A stretch of 64,000 nucleotides of DNA from an uncultured Actinomycetes bacterium. GTDB lineage: Bacteria > Actinomycetota > Thermoleophilia > Solirubrobacterales > Solirubrobacteraceae. The number at the start of each line of letters is the position of its first letter. Position 1 is the stretch's first letter. The notes beneath the pieces are model-generated. The model was not told the DNA's origin, did not search any database, and worked only from the letters and a program-made list of their open reading frames with translations. The DNA is taken from NCBI GenBank assembly GCA_937888775.1, contig CALAQT010000066.1, positions 1 through 64,000 on the forward strand, given 5' to 3'. A program made the position numbers and the translations under genes. This document shows positions 17,946-26,988 of the stretch, piece after piece.

Positions 17946-18161
17946 ATGGCGCCGCTTCTTGCAACCGGCTCGGATGAGCAGATCGTTGCTGCATGGAAGG
18001 ACCCTATCCTGCGAAGCCATTCGGCTGACGACGGAACCCCCTCGCCCGTCGGCTGCATCGAGCCCCGTCGGGACGACCTCGTAGCCGTTATGGGTTACAC
18101 CTCGACGAATTGCAGCGTTGCATCCAGCACTTGCAGGACTGTGGGCGGCTGCTGCTACTAG
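17946..18161 (+). CDS. Class II lanthipeptide precursor, mersacidin/lichenicidin-like
   Basis: 71 residues from an ATG with a GGGAGGG site. The leader contains IVAAWKDPILR, the hallmark of mersacidin/lichenicidin-type leaders (AWKDPxxR), and ends near residue 50 (DDLVAVMG). The core is about 21 residues starting YTSTNCSVASS and ending in GGCCY, with several Ser/Thr and four Cys able to form lanthionine rings. The leader lacks a canonical double-Gly cleavage site; MG is the likeliest boundary. The gene lies 72 bp upstream of the LanM synthetase. It is easily missed because it sits in the tail of a longer spurious frame. Confidence 0.85.
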   Translation: MAPLLATGSDEQIVAAWKDPILRSHSADDGTPSPVGCIEPRRDDLVAVMGYTSTNCSVASSTCRTVGGCCY

Positions 18162-18172
18162 GCCTCGACCTC

Positions 18173-18203
18173 CGGGTGGTGACTACATGAAAGTCACCAC
18201 CCG
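18173..18203 (+). terminator. Attenuator hairpin between precursor and synthetase genes
   Basis: CGGGTGGTGACT at 18173-18184 pairs perfectly with AGTCACCACCCG at 18192-18203, around a 7-nt loop. There is no T run. Hairpins between lanA and lanM typically let some transcription through, so that precursor mRNA exceeds enzyme mRNA. Confidence 0.65.
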
Positions 18204-18233
18204 CGCGCGTCCACGCTGAATACACCGAGGCCT

Positions 18234-21200
18234 ATGCGAGGAACGATCGGCGAAAACCGAACGCGGCGCGCTCGGGCGTTCGCGCACAGTCTTTTGCTCG
18301 GCGAGTGGGTTGCAGCGGTAAGGTCGGGTCTGCCAACGCAACGCTCTGAATATTCGGAGAGGCGCGCGCGGTTCGTTGCCGCTGAAGTAGCGGAACAACT
18401 TTCCCATCGGCCTACGCGCGCGCAAGCCTACCTAGCTACCCTCGGGGTGTCCTCCGTACAGGAACTCGAATCACTCTTGCTGCAGGAGCCGCTTCTCGAT
18501 TCGTCCCATTGTCCCTGGTGGGCCTGGCTTGCGCGAGCATGCCGCGAGGCGATCACGCCGGATGATCCTACACGCACCATCGCTTTTGAGGAAGCGCCTG
18601 GAACATTTCTCGAGCCCTTCGTCGCGCGGGCGCGAACAGACGCTGAGTCATTGCTACGAGCGCGAACGGATTCGGACGAGGATCTGGCGACCTCTCGCCG
18701 TCGACTCGCCGTCATCATGGCCGACACGCCTACCAGATGGCACAGGCTTGTGGCAGAAGCTGTCGTCCTCGAGGCAAATGCTCGGCAGCTACCTCTCGGA
18801 TCTATGACAGACGAGACGTTGCGGCAACAGCTCGCACAGCTCTGCGGGACGAGGTGTGGCCGACTGTCGTTTCTTCGCGAGTACCCGGCGCTGGCGCGGA
18901 CCCTGGTGCAGCGCATGCGCTTCTGGGCGATTGCGTGTGTGGAGATGCTTGAGCGACTTGAGGCTGATGAGCGGTTGCTAACGAGTTGGCTTCAGATTGA
19001 GGCGCTCACGCTGCTCAAAGCGACAATGGAAATGGGCGATGACCACGCCCACGGGCGCTCCGTCGCCCTCGTCGAGCTGGAGGGCGCCCGCGTGATATAT
19101 AAGCCGCGCTCTCAGCGGACCATCGCCGCGTTGCGGGTCTGGGCTGCCCAAGTCAGCCCCGATCTGCCGTGGGGCCAGTTCTTTCCCGAGGTATTGGACC
19201 GCGGCAAGTACGCGTGGTGCGCGCATGTGTCAAATGATCCCTGCAACGACAAGGGCGGCCTGGAGCGATACTACGAAAACTTCGGACATCTGCTCGCGCT
19301 CACTCATGTTATCGGCGCAACTGACCTCCATTCCGAGAATGTCATCGCCAACGGAGAGTGGCCGGTCGTGGTCGATGGCGAAACCCTTCTGCAGCCCAAG
19401 AAGAGACAAGCACGTGGGGTGCTCGAAGAATGCGGTGACCATCTGATGGACCAGTCGCCGCTCGCCACGGGTCTAATCCCATTTCCTACACCCCTCGATG
19501 ACGGAGTCTCGTTCGATTTCAGTGCCTTCGGCGACCACGAGGAGCGAGACGTACCGATCGAGGTTCGCACCTGGGGCGACGTTGGTAAGGCCTCTATGCA
19601 TCTTGTACCAAGGCGGGTGGCGCGGAGTCACACTCGAAATCAACCGCAAGCCGCAAACGGGGCCACTTTGCCGGGTGTCGATGCTCAGCGAGCGGTGCGC
19701 GATGGATTCGTCGCGGGAATGAGCGCGCTCGCCCAGGCTGGGGACTCGGCCTCGACAATTCGCGACGCGCTCCAGTCCGAGAAGGTCGTTCGGGTGGTGT
19801 TGCGGCCAACGTACCACTACGCTCGCCTCCTCATGGACGGAAACCATCCTGATCTGCTGGGTGACATGGTTTTGCGGGAGTTGCATTTCAATTGGCTGTA
19901 CCGGGACGTAACCTGGCCGATTGAGGTCGTGGCTGAGGAGTTAGCAACGCTCCTGAAAGGGGATATCCCTCTGGCGGAATGCACTCTCGAAGGGCTGGAG
20001 ATTGACCTCGACGGGACAATCCACCGAGCGCTGATTGAGACCAGTGCGTGGAACCGGTTGCTAAGCCGGTTCGATGGTCTCTGGCGGCAATCCTCGCTCG
20101 TTGCCGCCCAACGCTCCGTGGACTTGTCCTTCGCGGTACATCAACTCAACGAACGGGTTCACACGCCATTCGAGGCGTGCTGCGAGGTGATACCCGAAGC
20201 AGTGGATATCCAGAAAATGCTTGACGCGGCTTGTCTGCTCGGGAGCAGCCTGTGCGACGCCGCGGCCGAAAATGAGTACGCGGCTTGTCGCCTAGAGGTA
20301 ACCGCACGTGACGACGGTTCATGGGTTATCCAAGCCACCGACGCCTCGCTCTACGGCGGAATAGCGGGAGATCTTCTGGCCTTCCAGGCGCTGGCGAATA
20401 GCTTCCCAAACTCGCGGTTCTCGGTGGCACGCGACCGCCTGTTGACCACGTGGCAGTCGGTGTGTGCTGAGGTGATCCCTGGTCATGATCAGGTGGGAGC
20501 CTTCGAAGGTATCGGCGGCCTTCTGTATGTGGGCTGTCGGGTCGGCAAGTCCGTAGGGGGAACTTTCGTCATCCCAGGGCTCACCAGGTTGCTCGAGCGC
20601 CTTCGGGTGGTTCCGTCGGGCGGGGCGAACGACCTATTGAGAGGCAACGCTGGTGCGCTCTTGACGCTGACCGTACTGGCCGACGCATTCGGCGATGAGC
20701 GGATGCAGGAATGCCGAGCAGCGATCGAGGTGTACGCGGCCCATTTGCTCCGCACGGCGCATACGATGGGACCTTACCGGACCTGGGCGTCAGACGCCAG
20801 CGTCGCGTCACCACTGGTTGGGTTTGCCCATGGCAGTGCTGGCATCTCGTATGCCCTTCGCCGTGCGCACCCCTTCGTTCCATCTCTGCGTGCGGCGATC
20901 GAGGAGACTCTCTCGGCCAGCCATTTGTGGGAGTCGGCTCAATTCGATTCATCCGCGAAAAACTGGCGTGACTTACGGCCCATCCCTCCCGGTCGGAGCC
21001 GTGAGATCGAGTTTGCCTCGACATGGTGTAACGGTAGTGCCGGAATCGCCATCAACCGAGCGATGTGCTTCGCCCTGCCAATCCCGGGTGATGATCAACC
21101 TGCTCAGGCACGTGAGCTTAGGCTCGCTCTTGATACGAGTTTGGCCAAGGGTCTGGGTTCTGGGCACTCCCTGTGTCATGGTGACGCTGGCGTGGCCGAG

Positions 21201-21434
21201 GCTTTTTTGACCGCGTGGGAAGCGCGGGGAGATGATCGCGATCTTCTTACTGCTCAGCGAATCGGCACGATGATCGCCGATGACATCCTGACGACGGCCG
21301 GCATGCGAGAGACTGCAGGCCCGTCGGTCCCGCCCTCTCTCGGCCTAATGAGTGGCCTTGGCGGCGTGGCATATGAGCTTCTGCGCCTTACCGCGCCGCA
21401 AGAGCTTCCCTCCATCCTGGCGCTGAACCCGTGA
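18234..21434 (+). CDS. lanM: Class II lanthipeptide synthetase LanM
   Basis: 1066 residues, the full LanM length. The N-terminal dehydratase domain shows GDDHAHGRSVAL near residue 268, IYKPRS, DLHSENV near 363, VDGETLL and VVLRPTYHY, matching the catalytic D/H/K/R/T set of LanM kinases that phosphorylate and dehydrate Ser/Thr. The C-terminal LanC-like cyclase retains the zinc ligands: Cys in TWCNGSAGI (about 931) and Cys-His in SLCHGDAG (about 981). It should install lanthionine rings in the upstream precursor. No dedicated protease or C39-type transporter follows. Confidence 0.95.
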   Translation: MRGTIGENRTRRARAFAHSLLLGEWVAAVRSGLPTQRSEYSERRARFVAAEVAEQLSHRPTRAQAYLATLGVSSVQELESLLLQEPLLDSSHCPWWAWLARACREAITPDDPTRTIAFEEAPGTFLEPFVARARTDAESLLRARTDSDEDLATSRRRLAVIMADTPTRWHRLVAEAVVLEANARQLPLGSMTDETLRQQLAQLCGTRCGRLSFLREYPALARTLVQRMRFWAIACVEMLERLEADERLLTSWLQIEALTLLKATMEMGDDHAHGRSVALVELEGARVIYKPRSQRTIAALRVWAAQVSPDLPWGQFFPEVLDRGKYAWCAHVSNDPCNDKGGLERYYENFGHLLALTHVIGATDLHSENVIANGEWPVVVDGETLLQPKKRQARGVLEECGDHLMDQSPLATGLIPFPTPLDDGVSFDFSAFGDHEERDVPIEVRTWGDVGKASMHLVPRRVARSHTRNQPQAANGATLPGVDAQRAVRDGFVAGMSALAQAGDSASTIRDALQSEKVVRVVLRPTYHYARLLMDGNHPDLLGDMVLRELHFNWLYRDVTWPIEVVAEELATLLKGDIPLAECTLEGLEIDLDGTIHRALIETSAWNRLLSRFDGLWRQSSLVAAQRSVDLSFAVHQLNERVHTPFEACCEVIPEAVDIQKMLDAACLLGSSLCDAAAENEYAACRLEVTARDDGSWVIQATDASLYGGIAGDLLAFQALANSFPNSRFSVARDRLLTTWQSVCAEVIPGHDQVGAFEGIGGLLYVGCRVGKSVGGTFVIPGLTRLLERLRVVPSGGANDLLRGNAGALLTLTVLADAFGDERMQECRAAIEVYAAHLLRTAHTMGPYRTWASDASVASPLVGFAHGSAGISYALRRAHPFVPSLRAAIEETLSASHLWESAQFDSSAKNWRDLRPIPPGRSREIEFASTWCNGSAGIAINRAMCFALPIPGDDQPAQARELRLALDTSLAKGLGSGHSLCHGDAGVAEAFLTAWEARGDDRDLLTAQRIGTMIADDILTTAGMRETAGPSVPPSLGLMSGLGGVAYELLRLTAPQELPSILALNP

Positions 21435-21775
21435 AACTTCGCCATCGCGCGAGTACAAGCCATGCGTTGCACGAGTTGTTGCTGCCCCTTCGAGAACCCC
21501 TAGCAAGGGTGACTACGGTGGCACGAGTCTGCCCGCTCAGCGGGACGTAGGCACCCCGCAGATCGCGCGTGCCTTCTACTAGAGTAGCTGCCGAGGCTCA
21601 GGGTGATTCGACTTGTTGTGAAAAGCCTGCGGACGCGACGCGTTCAACCAACCGCGCCGCTAGTCGCCTAGCCGGTGTTGATTTTCGAGCCCTGAGGGAG
21701 CCCTCGACAGGGTGACTTGGGCGTGACTGGGCGACAAGCGATAAGCCTTACGCGGCAAGCGCAGCCGCACGCGGG
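21435..21775. other. Intergenic, no supported gene
   Basis: Between LanM and the Argonaute fragment no coding frame is convincing. A short hairpin, CCCGC-TCA-GCGGG at 21532-21544, lies about 100 bp after the synthetase stop and could contribute to termination. Confidence 0.4.
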
Positions 21776-22489
21776 TCACATGAAGAGGCGGTAGTCGTAC
21801 GGGATGGGCGGCAGCTCGGGAACGTGCTTAACCACCTGCGCCAAGACCTGGGCGTACCGCACGGTGGCCGGCAGGGCGTCGTACAAGGAGTCGTTGTTCC
21901 AGTCCACCTTGGTGAGGGCGAGCACCTCCGCGGCCGCCTGCGTGAGATCTCCGTGGCCCGCCCACCGTGTCAGCAGCAGCGGCCGCGGTGTTCCCTTGCC
22001 ACCCTGCAGGTAGTTCCTGTTCTTGGTCAGTGTGGCCGCCGGCGCGTTGCCCGATACCCACAGCAGGCGGCTGAAGGGATCGAGGGAGACGAGCGTCCCG
22101 CGGTGCACCGCGTAGCCCCAGGACTGCGGGCGGCCGGGCGTCGCTTCGACTCCGCGCCATGGCGAACGCGTCAGGCTCAGGCACTCCAGTTGCTCGAAGC
22201 CGCCCCACGCATCGGCGCACCCCGCGATCTCGTCGGCGGTGAAGGATAGGAGCTTGTGGATGACAAGACGTCTCGGGCGGTGTCCCGCCGCGCGATCTGC
22301 GTACGCGCTAAGGCTGGCGGAGATCACGCCGCGCATCTGCTCGCGCGACAACAGCGGATTGCGCGGGTCAAGCCCTCCCGAGACGTCGAAGGCGACGAAG
22401 TCCATCCCGCCGCCTGCCGCGTCGATCACCAGGCTGCAGCACACGGTGAACAGGGTGCGGCCATCATCGCTCGTGCGCGTCGCGACACC
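21776..22489 (-). pseudogene. Truncated prokaryotic Argonaute (PIWI-domain half)
   Basis: The frame ends with WNNDSLYDALPATVRYAQ and PELPPIPYDYRLFM, the hallmark C-terminus of long pAgos. It contains FVAFDVSGGLDPRN, RRLVIHKLLSFTADE, YAVHRGTLVSLD and PRPLLLTRWAGHGDL. Only about 235 residues remain; the N, PAZ and MID domains are missing. The coding signal starts near 22489 (TSDDGRTLFTVCC) with no proper start. Where active Argonautes have the catalytic RDG, this one reads IHK, as in inactive long-B pAgos. The frame runs head-on into a recombinase gene cut at the same place, so it is a rearrangement remnant. Confidence 0.8.
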
Positions 22490-23269
22490 ATCGGCGACGT
22501 CACCGCCGAGAAGCTCAAGGCGCTACGCGACGAACTCATCGACGCCGGGCTGTCGCTACAGGGCGGCGTGAGTGGGCGGATGCGAGTGCTACGCAACTTC
22601 CTCCGCTGGGCCCGCCGCAACGGCTATGACAGCGATGCTGACGCTGGCAACGTTCACCCACCCCAGGTCAAGTGGGAGGACATCGAGCCGACGACGCTGA
22701 CTAAGACGCAGGAGAGAGCGCTCTACCAGGCGGCGCGGAGCGACCGAGATCGTCTTCTGGTCCGGTTCCTGCTCAACACCGGCCTGCGCGTCTCCGAGGT
22801 GGAAGGGCTCACCCTGGCCAGCATCGAGGACGTCGACCTCGCCGACGGCACCACCGAGCGGGTCCTGCGCGTGCTGCAGGGCAAGGGCCGCAAGGACCGC
22901 CACGTCCCGCTCAACACCAGGGCGGAGCCCCGCTTCGACCGTGAAATCGCCGACTACGTCCGTACCGTCCGGCCCAAGGCGGCGAGGAGCCGGGCTCTGT
23001 TCCTGATCCCCAGCGAGCGGGGCGCCGAGCCGGATACCTACCGGCTCCTCTCGACGGCGGGCATCAAGACCCTGTTCGCTCGGCTCCGGCTCGATACCGG
23101 CATACCCATCCATCCCCACGTGTGCCGGCACACCATGGCGTCGCGCTGGATCTCCTCCGGCGTGCCCCCATCGGTGGTCAAGCGGGCGCTGGGCCACTCA
23201 TCGATGCGCATGGTGGAGCGGTACGTCCACTTCGACGCCGCTGACCTGGCCGCCGCGGCTCGTGGGTAG
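22445..23269 (+). CDS. Tyrosine recombinase/integrase, N-terminally truncated
   Basis: The frame carries the catalytic set: Arg in NTGLRVSEVEGL, Lys in GKGRKDRHVPL, HVCRHTMASRW, LGHSSMRMVERYVHF with the nucleophilic Tyr. About half of the SAM-like core-binding domain is present (RMRVLRNFLRWARRNGY), but the first part dissolves into sequence antisense to the Argonaute fragment. The true 5' end is therefore missing, or fused near 22445-22490. No credible start codon is seen. Catalytic residues are intact, yet function is doubtful. Confidence 0.75.
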   Translation, partial: GEQGAAIIARARRDTIGDVTAEKLKALRDELIDAGLSLQGGVSGRMRVLRNFLRWARRNGYDSDADAGNVHPPQVKWEDIEPTTLTKTQERALYQAARSDRDRLLVRFLLNTGLRVSEVEGLTLASIEDVDLADGTTERVLRVLQGKGRKDRHVPLNTRAEPRFDREIADYVRTVRPKAARSRALFLIPSERGAEPDTYRLLSTAGIKTLFARLRLDTGIPIHPHVCRHTMASRWISSGVPPSVVKRALGHSSMRMVERYVHFDAADLAAAARG

Positions 23270-23596
23270 CTCGCTGCTGCGCGTGGCGCTGCCGCTGAGG
23301 ACGAGGCGGGACAGCGCCGGGTCAACCGCGACGCGCTGGAGCGCACCGGCGATGAGCTTGGCGTTGCGGAGCAGGATCGGCCGACGGCCGAGCGCGTTGT
23401 AGATCGTCCCCTCACTGATCCCGGTCTCTTTAGCGAGGTCGCGACCGGTGATGCCGCGGGCCTCCATCTCGCCGCGGAGGTGCGCGGCATCGATGAGGAC
23501 GGTCGCGGCGACCGGGCGCTCCCGAACGTGGCGCTCCACGTTGACAGGCGCGACGGCCAAGGCGTTCCTGGTGCCACTGCGGCTCTCGGAGGTCAC
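23198..23596 (-). CDS. XRE-like helix-turn-helix protein
   Basis: 132 residues. An HTH of about 60 residues (ITGRDLAKETGISEGTIYNA, then RPILLRNAKLIAGALQ) identifies a small DNA-binding regulator. It starts with an ATGA overlap on the preceding gene. Its last 25 codons are antisense to the integrase end, so the natural C-terminus may have been replaced at a junction near 23270. A more severely cut copy lies at 8528-8797. The conserved VAATVLIDAAHLRGEM segment before the HTH is shared by both. Confidence 0.7.
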   Translation of the reverse strand: MTSESRSGTRNALAVAPVNVERHVRERPVAATVLIDAAHLRGEMEARGITGRDLAKETGISEGTIYNALGRRPILLRNAKLIAGALQRVAVDPALSRLVLSGSATRSSELPTSRGGQVSGVEVDVPLHHAHR

Positions 23597-24528
23597 GGGT
23601 GAGAGGCCGCTCGCGGGGCGCCCCGTCGCACGTTGTGCAGAGGCGGCTCTGTCTCGCGCGCCGCCAGAGGGGACCCCTGGGGCCTTCGTCCCCTCGTCTT
23701 ACCCCTCAGTGGGATCTCCTTTGCCTCGGCCACGTCGTCCGGTTGAGCGCGCCACGGCGACGGCGTCGCGTCGCCCGCCGACCTCGGACGGGACAGCTGG
23801 CCGAGGCAGGCGCGGAAGGAGCCCGTTGCCCGGTCCCAGCAGTCGAGGGCGACCGTGGCACGTCCCGCAGCGAGGACCACCGCCGCGGGCACCCGGTCGG
23901 CGCGGTTGGCAACGATGGCGAGCGCCGCCTCGACCTCTCGGGCGAACATCAGCTGTGCGCGGTCGTCGCCGCTGCGCCCGTCTGGGCGCTCGCCGAACCG
24001 CGCGAGGTCCTGACGCAGACGCTCACAGGCCGCCCCGAGTGCATGGGGAGCCGGCCGCGGCGGCAACGCCTCCTCGATGTCGTTCGCATCGCGGTCGCTC
24101 GCATCGCGGACGCTGCGCACCAGGCGGGCCGCGGCCATCTGCAACTCCTCTGCGCAAACGCCCACCGAGAGGCTCGGCTCGCGCCTCGACGTATGCAAGG
24201 CTTCACTCGTGCGGAGATATTCACTGGCGTTGCTGGCGAAGAACGAGGTCGCTGCGCGAGCGGTCTGATCGAAGGGAGCGCGGCTCACGAGTTCGCGCGC
24301 TGCAGCCAGGCCCGCGTCGACCCCAGCGCGGAGCCGCTCGTCCTCCGCCTGATCGCTCTCGGCCGCGCGCGCCGCGGCAGCGCTGCGTCGTGAGGACGGC
24401 CAGTCTTCGAATTCTGGCGCCCTGGGGACAGCCTCCCGCTCGCACGCCGAAACAAGCCAGCGCGATGCGGCGCGCAGTCGCGTCGCGGCCCTACTGAGCG
24501 AGTTGCGTTCCTCTCTACTGAGCTCCAT
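23593..24528 (-). CDS. Unrecognised 311-residue protein
   Basis: An Ala/Arg-rich, predicted mostly helical protein starting at the second Met of MMELSREERNSL. It overlaps the zinc-ribbon gene upstream and the HTH gene downstream, so the three form a coupled operon. No family motif was recognised; the last 60 residues look disordered (basic and Pro-rich). Its absence from the related module at 8.5-9 kb shows it is a separable part. Given its place between a zinc ribbon and a regulator, a role in that unit is likely but undefined. Confidence 0.6.
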   Translation of the reverse strand: MELSREERNSLSRAATRLRAASRWLVSACEREAVPRAPEFEDWPSSRRSAAAARAAESDQAEDERLRAGVDAGLAAARELVSRAPFDQTARAATSFFASNASEYLRTSEALHTSRREPSLSVGVCAEELQMAAARLVRSVRDASDRDANDIEEALPPRPAPHALGAACERLRQDLARFGERPDGRSGDDRAQLMFAREVEAALAIVANRADRVPAAVVLAAGRATVALDCWDRATGSFRACLGQLSRPRSAGDATPSPWRAQPDDVAEAKEIPLRGKTRGRRPQGSPLAARETEPPLHNVRRGAPRAASHP

Positions 24529-24709
24529 CACCCACCCCGTGCCGCTTCAGCTGACCCCCGGCACTCCTCTCAAGGCAGCGGGCACAGAGATCGCGGTCAT
24601 CACAGCGCTCCCAAATACCGCAGTGAATGCACCACCAGTGGTCCACGGTTTCCGGGCCCTGCCAATCCCCTGGAACGGCGAGCGGTCTAGGGGCAGTTTC
24701 GACGTCCAC
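24515..24709 (-). CDS. Small zinc-ribbon protein, copy 2
   Basis: 64 residues with two CxxC pairs (HWWCIHCGIW and DLCARC), nearly identical in layout to the protein at 8794-8973 (shared PLAVPGDW and CDDRD). It is the first gene of a three-gene minus-strand operon. It probably binds zinc; partner unknown. Confidence 0.6.
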   Translation of the reverse strand: MDVETAPRPLAVPGDWQGPETVDHWWCIHCGIWERCDDRDLCARCLERSAGGQLKRHGVGDGAQ

Positions 24710-25278
24710 CTGGAATTCCTCCGGGCGCGGTGCGCCGCGGCGACTCGCCGCTGTCGGTGCGCACCGCGCTTACTCCTCACAACCCCCGACAGACAGGCGG
24801 ATCGGACACACGACGTGCAACCCCGACGAGAGGCCCGCTCGTCCACGCGGCCGGCCGAGCAGGTAGGCGACGAGCACGGACGCCATGACAGCAGCCGCAA
24901 GGGCCCAGTTGGGTGCGCCACAGCTCGTAGAGACACCGCTTTTCGAGAGCGATAGTCGTCGTGACGTACCTTGCCAGGCTGGGCCGTGGCGGGTCGTTTT
25001 GAATACGGATTTCGGCTCCGTCCTGATGGGGCGGGCCACGGCGTGACGCCACAGGTCGCCGACGCTGGCGCCAAAATGGCGCCCGTATCGGCCAATGCTG
25101 GCTGTAACTACGCGGGGCGGGGGCTGAAGCGAGCGTCCGGGGCACGGCCTGCGGACCGGATTACTTGCAGTGGCGAATACGCCGTGATGTAGTAGATGAT
25201 CGGCCCGGGGGCGGGGCAGCCAACCACATCGCAACCTTGAGTGGGCCCAAATCGCTGACGGTTGGTTCAGCACCCTGG
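24710..25278. other. Mostly gene-free stretch
   Basis: No frame is well supported. A minus-strand segment near 24780-24930 encodes one hydrophobic helix (WALAAAVMASVLVAYLLG) that could belong to a tiny membrane protein starting at GTG, but it has no ribosome site. Confidence 0.35.
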
Positions 25279-26029
25279 TCATGGCTCCCAGATGGAGTGG
25301 TCATGGGCGAAGACGACGCGGGCAGGGCTCAGTTCCTGCAGCCGGTCCACCCAGGCTGGCGGAACAGGCAGCGGCCGTGAGTGGCCGTCGCGATGTGCGC
25401 GCCAAGCAAGTACGTCTGCGCTATAGGGTGTCGTGGCTCTGGCCGGCAACAATCACCGTGCCGTCGCCCCGACGGACGAGCAGGGATTGATGACCCTCGG
25501 TATGCCCGGGTGTGGGCAACAAGAACACCCCGGGCAAGACCTCGAACTCCCCGTCGAGCTCCTCATAACGAGTGCCGGGGGTGTCGATCAGCTCGGGCAG
25601 CGTGTAGTCCTGGGTATGTCGGGCCGCATCGAGTTCGATCCGTTGTGTGAACACGGGTCTGCCGACGAGCAGGGGGTTACCGCCGCAGTGGTCGAAGTGC
25701 AGGTGGCAGTTGGCCACCAAGCCGATCTGGGCCGCCCGCACGCCGGCCGCGACAAGCGCATCTTCCAACGGTTGGCGCCGGGGCCGGTAGTGGGCGTCGA
25801 CCTCGGGGTCGCTTCCCATGCCGGTATCGAATAGCAGCATCCCGTCGGCATGGTCGACGAGGTAGCCGAGGCAAGGCTCCACTCGCGGAATGCCGATACC
25901 GGTTTCCTCGGCCGGTCGGACGAAATATCCGAAGTCCACGCGCCGCACGACCACCCCACGCATGCCCGTGAGTTTGACGCTCGCCACCACTGCGGGTTCG
26001 AGGCTGTTCCGCATCGATCCTGACGCCAT
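25279..26029 (-). pseudogene. MBL-fold lactonase-like hydrolase, single frameshift
   Basis: The first 202 residues contain the metallo-beta-lactamase motif HLHFDHCGG and PGHTEGHQS, typical of N-acyl-homoserine-lactonase-like MBL hydrolases. The frame stops at 25421 after VIVAGQSHDTL. One frame over, translation continues naturally as YSADVLAWRAHRDGH and ends ELSPARVVFAHDHSIWEP at 25279. Removing one C from an ACCC run near 25425 restores a full-length protein of about 249 residues. It is either a recent mutation or a sequencing error. The start is uncertain; the ATG at 26029 has no ribosome site. Confidence 0.75.
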
Positions 26030-26216
26030 CGCGATCGTTGGCCACGATAAGGAGGACCGATGCGCTTCGTTGATCGATGTCGCAACTGACAGTTAGTGAC
26101 TCGCGGCCGTCCTGGGCCTACTACCCGCCGGTATCGCCATGCTCATGCCCGGTGCCCTGCCAGACTAGACAGGGTGAGTGCACTGCTCGAAAGGACGCTG
26201 ACCTGTTCAGCCCGTC

Positions 26217-26936
26217 TTACCTCGTCAATGTGCGGGTAGCGAAGAAGATCGGGACTTCCTGATAGAGCGGTTGTCGTTCTGCGAGCAACGATGACGCCTC
26301 GGGCTCTTCGACCACGTCCACCGCGAAGCCGGACTGAGTGAGCGCGTTCAGGTACGTGCTCAGCATGCGGTGATGGTTTCCCGCTCGGCGGAGGCCATTG
26401 GGATTCGGTGACCGCCAGAAGCGCTCGTCGAAATAACCATTGACGGAGACGCGCGGCCGCCGATCGGAATCCATTACCGCGCTGGCGCCAGGAACCAGGA
26501 AGCACGGGTGGCCGATCACGAAAACGAACCAACCCCCGGGCTTGAGGACACGATGAACGGCCCTCATCGCGGCTCGGAGATCGGGAATGTCCATGAGGCC
26601 GAGTTGACAGGTGGAGCCATCGAAGCTGGCGTCGTCGAGAGAGGCCAGAATCTCAGCGTCATCGAGCACGTACGAGACGGCAGAATTCTGTCCGGGGCCG
26701 TGGCGACGGGCGAGTTCGACCATTTCCTCAGAGCTGTCGACGCCCACGACATGACGGGCGCCGGCGCGGGCTCTCGTCGCTAGGCCTTGACCGCATGCGA
26801 TGTCCAGCACCTCCGTCCCTTCAAGGGGCGGTACCAGCGGAGGAGGCAGTCGACGGCGGTCTCGTGCGGTCCACTGCCGGCAGTGATGAGGTCGTGCCGC
26901 GGCGGTGGACTCGCTCAACAGCGCCTGCCCGCCCAT
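26217..26936 (-). pseudogene. Class I SAM-dependent methyltransferase with paired frameshifts
   Basis: The body is a Rossmann methyltransferase: motif I EVLDIACGQGLATR, a VDSSEEMVELARRH acidic loop and the post-motif HRVLKPGGWFVFVIGHP. The N-terminus reads LLSESTAAARPHHC, but in the next frame 26820-26893 gives HDLITAGSGPHETAVDCLLR, the expected family sequence. Two compensating indels near 26893 and 26825 are therefore likely. Substrate unknown. If the indels are sequencing errors the gene is intact. Confidence 0.7.
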
Positions 26937-26988
26937 TGGCAGGCGAGCACAACCGCGCTGCGTAATGCACATCGATCCCCCAGTAGTT

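Noticed and set aside
26060..26089. Nine-codon frame with a strong AAGGAGG site
   Set aside because: Too short, no gene on the same strand follows, and it lies between decayed genes; most likely the start of a deleted gene.
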